From positions 1-10,389 of the forward strand of contig CAKTLD010000069.1 of the NCBI GenBank assembly GCA_934572445.1: a stretch of DNA of 10,389 bases, given 5' to 3'. Under the pieces are notes generated by a model, which was not told where the DNA came from, ran no database searches, and worked only from the letters and a program-made list of their open reading frames with translations. Source of the DNA: an uncultured Oscillospiraceae bacterium (GTDB lineage: Bacteria; Bacillota; Clostridia; Oscillospirales; Oscillospiraceae). Every line of letters begins with the position of its first letter. The stretch's first letter is position 1. This document shows, in pieces, positions 5,817 to 10,389 of this stretch. Both the position numbers and the translations under genes were made by a program.

Positions 5817-6235
5817 ATGATAAAAAAGCGAAAACGGCACTTGTCCCGATCCTCATACCGGCCATCGTATCCTCTTCTATCGACAGGGTAAAGAATCTCT
5901 GCATGCAAAAATATGTTGCCGGTCAGGGAAACATCAAGGGCAATGTTAATATCGAAGATTTCTACGAACGCGACCATCGCTTCGAAATAGGGGCAACGGC
6001 GGACGGATATGCCGTTTTTAAGGACCCCAACAAGGCATACTTTGCTCTGCTTGAAAATTATTCGGGCGGCATTTCTCTCATTCAAAAGGAATACAAGCTG
6101 CTTTGGATTTCAAGGCTCACTTATCCGTCCTATCAAATTTACGGCTGGCAAACCACCACCGGCTCAGAAGAGGCACGCCGTCAGGCCCAATTCGTCAGCA
6201 GTTTTTTCGATATTTATGAGAACAGCTTTAAATAA
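5817..6235 (+). pseudogene. Unknown protein, start and body in different frames (frameshift at A6 run)
   Basis: AGGAGG at 5806-5811 sits five bases before an ATG at 5817. That ATG opens a frame of only 24 codons (stop 5889-5891). The long reading frame that continues to the stop at 6233-6235 is shifted by one base and has no start with a binding site; only a TTG at 5795, upstream of AGGAGG, is available. Adding one A to the A6 run (5822-5827), or a -1 slip there, joins them into about 139 residues beginning MIKKAKTALVPILIPAIV, which looks like a signal or membrane segment. The body contains GYAVFKDPNKAYFALLENY and ISRLTYPSYQIYGWQTTTGS; I do not recognise its family. Base composition is more AT-rich than the neighbours. 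Alternatives are a decayed gene, phase variation, programmed frameshifting or a sequencing error. Confidence 0.65.
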
Positions 6236-6276
6236 CGGCTTCCTATCTGCGCTTGCGCACAACTCTGAAACCAAAA

Positions 6277-6307
6277 ACCGCCGCAGCAGTATTCCTGCTG
6301 TGGCGGT
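6277..6307. terminator. Intrinsic terminator between convergent genes
   Basis: A 13-bp stem with one G-U pair joins 6277-6289 and 6295-6307 around a 5-nt loop. The minus strand ends in five T residues and so terminates the zinc-ribbon gene; the plus strand tail (CCTTTACTTTATA) is weaker but usable for the frameshifted gene. Confidence 0.85.
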
Positions 6308-6334
6308 CCTTTACTTTATACGGTTTTCAGACGC

Positions 6335-6754
6335 TTAGTCGTCCTTCTCCTCGTCTTCCACAAGGTCGGCGGGGTCGAATTCGAGGGTCGCGCCGCAGTT
6401 GGGACAGACCACCTTGCCGTCTTCGAGGACGGAATCGTCAAAGAAGATCTCCTCCTCGCACTCGGGGCAGGTCGTGGCGTAGCACTCTTCCTCGTCGTCT
6501 TCGTCATCGTCCTCTTCGTCGTAGTCATCCTCGTCGTCATAGACGATGTCTTCCACATCGCCCAGATCGTCGCTGACCACGTCGAGCCCATCGCCGAGTT
6601 CCATAACCTCGTCAGTCAGATCCTCGACTTCAAGAGCGATCTCATCGAGCACGTCCGCGATGGCACGGAACAGCTTACCCTCGTTGGAATTCTCATCAAG
6701 GCTCATGCCTTCCATCAGGCCCTTGAGATATGCAACCTTTTCAGAAATACCCAT
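6335..6754 (-). CDS. CD1247-type N-terminal domain and zinc-ribbon protein
   Basis: A 139-residue acidic protein in three parts. Residues 1 to about 65 form a helical domain (GISEKVAYLKGLMEGMSLDE at the start) of the sort named after C. difficile CD1247 and found widely in Clostridia. Residues 65-91 are an almost pure Asp/Glu stretch. Residues 94-125 carry a zinc ribbon with CPEC (96-99) and CPNC (117-120). Its function is not known; zinc ribbons of this sort often bind nucleic acid or protein, but the strong negative charge argues against simple DNA binding. AAAGGAG lies seven bases before the ATG. It follows efp by 68 bases with no terminator between them, so the two are probably co-transcribed, and a strong terminator follows it. 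Confidence 0.85.
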   Translation of the reverse strand: MGISEKVAYLKGLMEGMSLDENSNEGKLFRAIADVLDEIALEVEDLTDEVMELGDGLDVVSDDLGDVEDIVYDDEDDYDEEDDDEDDEEECYATTCPECEEEIFFDDSVLEDGKVVCPNCGATLEFDPADLVEDEEKDD

Positions 6755-6822
6755 CGTAAAACTCCTTTCTTCAACCGGAACTACGATTGCCTGTGACTAC
6801 TATTGTATGCGGGCCGTATGCC

Positions 6823-7389
6823 TTACTTGGCGCGGCCGATATACTCGCCCGTACGGGTGTCGATCTGGATCTTATCGCCCTCGTTGATGAACAGGGGCAC
6901 CTTGATCTCCGCGCCGGTCTCCAGCGTGGCGGGCTTGGTAACGTTGGTTGCGGTGTCGCCCTTGGCACCCGGATCAGACTTGGTGACGACGAGGTCGACA
7001 AAGTTCGGAGCTTCCACGCCGAAGATATTGCCCTTGATGGACAGGATCATGCACATGGTGTTCTCCTTGACAAAACGGAACGCATCGCCGAGCATATCAC
7101 GGTTCAGCGGGACCATATCATAAGTCTCCTGATCCATGAAGTAGTACAGATCGCCGTCGTTGTAGCTGTACTCCATGTTCTTGCGCTCGATGGAAACTTC
7201 ATCGAACTTCGCGGTGGGGTTGAAAGAGGTCTCGGTCACACCGCCGGTGACGACGTTTCTCATCTTGGTGCGCACGAAGGCCGCGCCCTTGCCGGGCTTG
7301 ACATGCTGGAATTCGACGACCTGATAATACTTGCCGTCCATCTCGAAGACTTTACCGTTTCTGAAATCACCAGCGGTAATCGTTGCCAT
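6823..7389 (-). CDS. efp: Translation elongation factor P
   Basis: A 188-residue protein of standard length for EF-P, which enters stalled ribosomes at the E site and promotes peptide bonds at consecutive prolines. The N-terminal KOW-like domain contains [12 protein letters not shown] (29-40); Lys34 at the loop tip is the position that carries lysine-derived modifications in many bacteria. The middle and C-terminal OB-fold domains follow, with [22 protein letters not shown] (147-168) and the end [18 protein letters not shown] as expected. No epmA/epmB or ymfI-like modification gene is visible in the window. AGGAGG lies eight bases before the ATG, after a leader hairpin. The gene has its own promoter and probably reads through into the zinc-ribbon gene. 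Confidence 0.98.
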   Translation of the reverse strand: MATITAGDFRNGKVFEMDGKYYQVVEFQHVKPGKGAAFVRTKMRNVVTGGVTETSFNPTAKFDEVSIERKNMEYSYNDGDLYYFMDQETYDMVPLNRDMLGDAFRFVKENTMCMILSIKGNIFGVEAPNFVDLVVTKSDPGAKGDTATNVTKPATLETGAEIKVPLFINEGDKIQIDTRTGEYIGRAK

Positions 7390-7411
7390 AACTTTTTCCT
7401 CCTGTATTACC

Positions 7412-7433
7412 GAGGATATCTGTCGCTATCCTC
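7412..7433. repeat. Leader hairpin of efp
   Basis: GAGGATA (7412-7418) pairs with TATCCTC (7427-7433), 7 bp with an 8-nt loop. On the minus strand it lies between the efp transcription start and the AGGAGG at 7397-7402. There is no U-tract; translation control or mRNA protection is possible. Confidence 0.5.
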
Positions 7434-7466
7434 AAATTCACAAAGTATCGGTTCTTAACCTATGGT

Positions 7467-7495
7467 ATTTTACCGCATATAGCGCGTCATTGCAA
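7467..7495 (-). promoter_or_regulatory. Sigma-A type promoter of efp
   Basis: On the minus strand TTGCAA (7490-7495) and TAAAAT (complement of 7467-7472) are separated by exactly 17 bases. The promoter lies in the 134-base gap after yqeG. Transcription would start near 7460, giving a leader of about 70 bases. Confidence 0.78.
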
Positions 7496-7523
7496 GCATT
7501 TTTCACGATATTGCGGTCCATTT

Positions 7524-8045
7524 TCACAAATTTTCCCGCTTGCCGCGCTCGTCATGTGCACTCGCCGCCTTGAACGGCTGCTGCAAGGCGTGCAGCACAC
7601 GGTTCCACGCCCCCCGCGGCCCGCCCTTCGGCTCAACCATCAGCATCAGAACGCCGCTGCGCCGCGCGCCGAGCGTGTCGGTCAGCAGCTTGTCGCCGAG
7701 CATCGCTGTCTCTCCTTCGCTCGCGCCGAAGCGCGCCATCGCCTCGCGGAAGCCGCGCACCGCCGGCTTGCCCGCATGACCCACATAGCCGATGCCGAGC
7801 GGGGCGCAGAAGCGCTCCACACGCACGGGGCTCCGGTTGTTGGAGAGGATGGCGACCGTGATCCCCGCCGCGCGCAGCGAGGCGATCCAAGCCATCAGCG
7901 CCGCGTCCGGCTCCCGTTGGCTCTTGGGCGCAAGCGTATAATCCAAGTCGCATAGCAGCAGGCGCACACCGAGACGCTGCAAAAGCGCCGGCGTAACGGC
8001 AGTATAATCATCAAACACCCATTGCGGACAAAGCAGGCTGAGCAT
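7524..8045 (-). CDS. yqeG: YqeG-family HAD IIIA-type phosphatase
   Basis: A 173-residue haloacid dehalogenase-fold hydrolase of the YqeG group, common in Firmicutes; a phosphatase activity is expected but the physiological substrate is unknown. Catalytic motif I is CDLDYTLAP (32-40, Asp33 nucleophile and Asp35), motif II ILSNN (66-70), motif III Lys93 in HAGKPAVRGF, and motif IV MLGDKLLTDTLGA (115-127, Asp118 and Asp123). The family-typical opening LLCPQWVFDDYTAVTP supports the ATG at 8043-8045, with GGGAG seven bases upstream; the frame is open further but would run through the promoter. The C-terminal tail is short and basic. The strong promoter at 8107-8135 drives it. No clear terminator separates it from efp. 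Confidence 0.92.
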   Translation of the reverse strand: MLSLLCPQWVFDDYTAVTPALLQRLGVRLLLCDLDYTLAPKSQREPDAALMAWIASLRAAGITVAILSNNRSPVRVERFCAPLGIGYVGHAGKPAVRGFREAMARFGASEGETAMLGDKLLTDTLGARRSGVLMLMVEPKGGPRGAWNRVLHALQQPFKAASAHDERGKRENL

Positions 8046-8106
8046 AGCGGTCTCCCATGGCGCATAAAGTATCGCAGGCGCGCATGCCGCGCTGCACCAT
8101 GCTCTT

Positions 8107-8135
8107 ATTATACGCAGAGCGTACGCTTTGCACAA
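8107..8135 (-). promoter_or_regulatory. Strong sigma-A promoter of yqeG overlapping the neighbour's ribosome site
   Basis: On the minus strand TTGTGC (complement of 8130-8135) and the consensus TATAAT (complement of 8107-8112) are 17 bases apart. The -35 box overlaps the AAGGGGGG (8134-8141) that serves as ribosome binding site for the plus-strand gene starting at 8148. Confidence 0.85.
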
Positions 8136-8147
8136 GGGGGGATTTTT

Positions 8148-8909
8148 CTGACGCTCCATCTCGCCGTCACACCCGCCGCGCATGCGCGGCTCGATCCGCC
8201 GCCGCAGCTGCCGCTCGTCCACATCGCCTACACCATCGACGAGAGCGGCGTCCTTGCGCGCTGCCATTCACCTGAGCCGCCGCGCGGCGGACTCATGGGG
8301 CTCAGCGACCGGTGCGGTACGGCGCTTCCACGCGCAGAGGCGCTGCGCCGTGCGATCGTGAATGAGTGCCGCGCACGCGGCTGCCACGGCGTGCTGGCAG
8401 ACTTTGACGCACCGCGCTGCGCAGGCCGCCTTGCTTTTCTCGAACGGCTCGCACGCTCGCTCAGCGCACAGGGAATGACGCTCTATTGTCCCCTTGCGCT
8501 GCCCGCCGAGGGGGCAGCGCTGCTCGTCGGCACGGCGGTCAGCGGCGGGTCGCTGCGCGCCCTGCTGGAGGAAACTATCTGCCGTTACAGTGCGCAGCGC
8601 CTGGCGCTCGACCTTGAGCGCGTGCAAATGGATTTTCTCCTCCCCTGCGCCACAGGCCGCGGTACGCCGCTGACACACAAGGAGCTGCTTACACTGCAAA
8701 AGCAGCATCCCGCCTCAGTCTACTACTCCCGCGAGCTGATGGCAAAGTATTTCACCTACACCGCGGAGGACGGCACGCACTTCGTGCTCTTCGATGACGT
8801 CGAAACGCTGCATCGGAAGGTCCGCCTCGCGCAGAGTCTCGGTATCCGTGAGGCGTTCGTCATGTATCCGGAGGTCGCGGATATTCTCCCAGAGCTGGGA
8901 CGATGGTAA
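8148..8909 (+). CDS. Unknown protein, remote GH18-like barrel, probable CTG start
   Basis: A 253-residue protein with no signal peptide. The region before 8148 in this frame has no ATG, GTG or nearby TTG; the only well-placed start is CTG at 8148, six bases after AAGGGGGG (8134-8141). The next in-frame ATG (residue 50) would cut the conserved-looking N-terminus, and a TTG at 8022 lies inside yqeG. The pattern suggests a TIM-barrel: HIAYTIDESG (25-34), GVLADFDAP (81-89), then FLERLARSLSAQGMTLY (97-113), and THFVLFDDVETLHRKVRLA (210-228), which recalls the end of GH18 chitinase-like domains. GVLADFDAP would align with the GH18 DxDxE motif as LxDxD, so chitinase activity is doubtful. I believe similar hypothetical proteins occur in related Oscillospiraceae, but have no search to confirm it. 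The terminator at 9082-9118 ends the unit. Confidence 0.72.
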   Translation: MTLHLAVTPAAHARLDPPPQLPLVHIAYTIDESGVLARCHSPEPPRGGLMGLSDRCGTALPRAEALRRAIVNECRARGCHGVLADFDAPRCAGRLAFLERLARSLSAQGMTLYCPLALPAEGAALLVGTAVSGGSLRALLEETICRYSAQRLALDLERVQMDFLLPCATGRGTPLTHKELLTLQKQHPASVYYSRELMAKYFTYTAEDGTHFVLFDDVETLHRKVRLAQSLGIREAFVMYPEVADILPELGRW

Positions 8910-9081
8910 ACGGTTCGCCTTTTCTCATGGCGGAGGGTGGTTATCCCGCGCTTCGCTCAGGGGATGGTGCAGCGCGTAACACGGCTGCCTGCCCAAAAGG
9001 GGGATTCTCTTTCGCAAAAGAGAACAGCAGCCTTTATCCGTGCAGCCCGCAGGGCTGCTCTCTCCCTTTGAAAAGAGAACG
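8910..9081. other. Intergenic stretch with hairpins and a short direct repeat
   Basis: No supported gene. The 172 bases hold a hairpin at 9005-9012/9017-9024 (8 bp, loop CGCA), another at 9042-9048/9052-9058 (7 bp, 3-nt loop), a possible outer pairing of AAAGGG (8996-9001) with CCCTTT (9064-9069), and a 10-base direct repeat AAAAGAGAAC at 9016-9025 and 9071-9080. It could be a decayed repeat element or a structured 3' leader of the upstream gene. Confidence 0.5.
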
Positions 9082-9118
9082 AAAAAAGACCTGCCACGGA
9101 ATGTGACAGGTCTTTTTT
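9082..9118. terminator. Bidirectional intrinsic terminator
   Basis: AAAAAAGACCTG (9082-9093) pairs perfectly with CAGGTCTTTTTT (9107-9118), giving a six-T tail on either strand. It ends the plus-strand unknown gene and the minus-strand rpsU, whose stop is at 9127-9129. Confidence 0.92.
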
Positions 9119-9126
9119 GAAGCGAA

Positions 9127-9312
9127 TTAGTAATAACGCTTGTTGCGGTTCTTACGGGCAGCTTCGCTCTTCTTGCGGCGCTTGACACTGGGGCTTTCAT
9201 AGCACTCTCTCTTGCGAACCTCCGCCACGATACCAGCCTTAGCGCAGCTTCTCTTGAAGCGCTTGAGCGCGCTGTCGAGAGACTCGCCTTCCTTGACATG
9301 GATCTCGGACAT
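9127..9312 (-). CDS. rpsU: 30S ribosomal protein S21
   Basis: A 61-residue, strongly basic ribosomal protein of usual length for Firmicutes S21, which binds late on the 30S platform near the anti-Shine-Dalgarno end of 16S rRNA and helps initiation. The N-terminal [19 protein letters not shown] and the middle [19 protein letters not shown] are typical of the family; the tail KNRNKRYY is basic. A long purine-rich GGAGGGAGGG lies about nine bases before the ATG. The gene stands alone, with a consensus promoter and its own terminator, and does not sit in a dnaG-rpoD type cluster here. Confidence 0.98.
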   Translation of the reverse strand: MSEIHVKEGESLDSALKRFKRSCAKAGIVAEVRKRECYESPSVKRRKKSEAARKNRNKRYY

Positions 9313-9356
9313 CTATATTTTCCCTCCCTCCGATGCACCCGGCTTGATCCTGAGTG

Positions 9357-9381
9357 CTCTTTAAGAGTCATTCACATGACT
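9357..9381 (-). promoter_or_regulatory. Hairpins at the 5' end of the rpsU leader
   Basis: AGTCAT (9366-9371) pairs with ATGACT (9376-9381) around a 4-nt loop, directly after the expected transcription start; CTCTT at 9357-9361 and AAGAG at 9363-9367 form an alternative overlapping pairing. Such a leader could be used for feedback on S21 synthesis, though this is speculation. Confidence 0.4.
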
Positions 9382-9390
9382 AACGGTGGT

Positions 9391-9419
9391 ATTATATGAG
9401 AAAAATCACGGCTTGTCAA
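9391..9419 (-). promoter_or_regulatory. Perfect consensus sigma-A promoter of rpsU
   Basis: On the minus strand TTGACA (complement of 9414-9419), 17 bases, TATAAT (complement of 9391-9396): an exact consensus in all twelve positions. Transcription should start near 9384, with a leader of about 72 bases. Confidence 0.95.
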
Positions 9420-9457
9420 TAACATTTTTCTCACATTTTCAAAAATTCCGTGATTTT
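9402..9457 (-). terminator. Probable leuS terminator with a long loop containing the rpsU -35 box
   Basis: AAAATCACGG (9402-9411) and CCGTGATTTT (9448-9457) form a perfect 10-bp stem with a 36-nt loop, three bases after the leuS stop. On the minus strand the second arm runs into TTTTTCTC. The stem arm overlaps the rpsU promoter spacer and the loop holds its -35 box. The long loop makes it a weaker terminator than the others here. Confidence 0.55.
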
Positions 9458-9459
9458 GC

Positions 9460-10389
9460 TCAGCAGGGCTTCACGATCAGGTTGACGAGCTTGTTTCTGA
9501 CGTGGATGACCTTGACGATCTGCATACCGGCAAGCGCCTTGGCGACCTTTTCATTCGCCTTCGCAGCCTCGATGACGGCGTCCTGCTCGCTGTCCACCGG
9601 GACGGTGATCGTGCCCTTGAGCTTGCCGCCCACCTGCACTGCCATCTCGACGGAGGACGCGACCGTCTTGCTCTCGTCGTAGACAGGCCAGCTGCACTGC
9701 ATCGCCATCCTGCCGTCGTGCTTGGCGGCAAAGCCCTTCTGCTCCCAGAGCTCTTCGACCATGTGGGGCGCGAACGGAGAGAGCATGAGCAGCAGCGCCT
9801 CAAAGTCGCCGCGGCTGAGACCGTTCGAATAGAACTCATTGACCATAGCCATGAGGGCGGCAATGGCGGTGTTCATCTTCAGCGTGTCGATGTCGTCCGT
9901 GACCTTCTTGATGGTCTTGTGGACAATGGGCGCGTTCTTTTCGGACACGCCCTCCTCGTCCGTCACCTGATCGGCGAGGTTCCACACGCGGTCCAGGAAG
10001 CGCTTGCAGCCCTTGACAGCGTCGTCGGACCAGGTCGCGACCTTTTCAAAGTCGCCGATGAACATGATATAAAGGCGCATCGTGTCCGCGCCGTAGGCCT
10101 TGACCACATCGTCGGGGTTGACGACGTTGCCGAGGGACTTGGACATCTTGACCGCCGGACGAAGCGCCTGGTTGCCGTACTTGGCGATCAGCGCGTCCTT
10201 CTCCTCCTGCGTGGAGACGTTGCCGACGTAGTGCGGGTTCTGGCCCAGGATCATACCGTGGCTCGTGCGCTTGGCATAGGGCTCCTTCGTGTGCACGACG
10301 CCGATATCGTACAGGAACTTATGCCAGAAGCGGGAGTAGAGCAGGTGCAGCGTGGTGTGCTCCATGCCGCCGTTGTACCAGTCCACGGG
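9460..10389 (-). CDS. leuS: Leucyl-tRNA synthetase, C-terminal part (partial)
   Basis: The last 309 residues of the class I synthetase that charges tRNA-Leu; the N-terminal part, with the HIGH motif and editing domain, lies beyond the right edge. The visible part opens at PVDWYNGGMEHTTLHLLYSR, the late catalytic domain, and contains the second signature KMSKSLGN (nucleotides about 10126-10149). The anticodon-binding helical domain follows (FLDRVWNLADQV onward), with LSPFAPHMVEELWE. The C-terminal domain ends VRNKLVNLIVKPC with VQVGGKLKGTITVPVD before it, all as expected for bacterial LeuRS. The stop TGA is at 9460-9462. No upstream regulation, such as a T-box, can be seen because the 5' end is outside the window. 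Confidence 0.98.
   Translation of the reverse strand, partial: PVDWYNGGMEHTTLHLLYSRFWHKFLYDIGVVHTKEPYAKRTSHGMILGQNPHYVGNVSTQEEKDALIAKYGNQALRPAVKMSKSLGNVVNPDDVVKAYGADTMRLYIMFIGDFEKVATWSDDAVKGCKRFLDRVWNLADQVTDEEGVSEKNAPIVHKTIKKVTDDIDTLKMNTAIAALMAMVNEFYSNGLSRGDFEALLLMLSPFAPHMVEELWEQKGFAAKHDGRMAMQCSWPVYDESKTVASSVEMAVQVGGKLKGTITVPVDSEQDAVIEAAKANEKVAKALAGMQIVKVIHVRNKLVNLIVKPC

Noticed and set aside
6793..6830. GTATGC repeated twice between efp and the zinc-ribbon gene
   Set aside because: It is a short direct repeat with no inverted symmetry, not a terminator or operator; probably chance.
6787..7458. Plus-strand open frame of 223 codons over efp
   Set aside because: EF-P on the other strand is unmistakable and has its own promoter and ribosome binding site.
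8268..8708. Minus-strand open frame of 146 codons opposite the CTG-start gene
   Set aside because: It has no ribosome binding site or plausible start context. The plus-strand product looks more protein-like and ends at a matching terminator.
1..10389. CRISPR arrays, insertion sequences, phage genes, tRNA genes
   Set aside because: I saw no regularly spaced repeats, transposase-like protein, terminal inverted repeats of element size or tRNA-like cloverleaf anywhere in the window.

Overview
The window looks like a stretch of chromosome from a moderately GC-rich gut Clostridia species, most like the Oscillospiraceae/Ruminococcaceae. The evidence is a set of Firmicutes-type housekeeping genes (leuS, rpsU, efp, yqeG and a CD1247-type zinc-ribbon gene), strong AGGAGG-type ribosome binding sites, sigma-A type promoters with 17-nt spacers, and short gaps closed by bidirectional hairpin terminators. 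I see no insertion sequence, phage gene, CRISPR array, tRNA or rRNA.

Left part (1-2180): the tail of a nucleoside-type ABC transporter permease ends at a perfect bidirectional terminator. A 338-base gap follows that is rich in hairpins and reads best as a structured RNA on the minus strand. Next come an 8-oxoguanine deaminase-type amidohydrolase and a small unknown protein seven bases behind it. Together these look like uptake and deamination of purines.

Centre-left (2140-4645): a family 4 glycosyltransferase (minus) and an RluA-type pseudouridine synthase (plus) diverge from a shared 142-base region. It holds two mirror-image extended -10 promoters inside one inverted repeat.

Centre (4617-6310): a minus-strand operon encodes an unusual fusion, a NifX/NifB-like cluster-binding domain followed by three evenly spaced CxxC motifs and a thioredoxin domain with a WCQPC active site. 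The fusion overlaps, by ATGA, a small protein with the three CxC motifs of ferredoxin-thioredoxin reductase but altered spacing. This redox pair is the best candidate for an undescribed system. Divergent from it is an AT-richer unknown gene. Its well-placed start lies in the wrong frame for its body, with an exact A AAA AAG slippery heptamer at the junction.

Right part (6277-10389): minus-strand housekeeping genes: the CD1247-type zinc-ribbon protein, elongation factor P, YqeG-type HAD phosphatase, ribosomal protein S21 and the C-terminal third of leucyl-tRNA synthetase. One plus-strand gene of unknown role, with remote resemblance to GH18-type barrels, lies among them and appears to start at CTG. 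Several transcription signals overlap tightly: the rpsU promoter lies within the apparent leuS terminator, and the yqeG promoter overlaps the ribosome binding site of the CTG-start gene.
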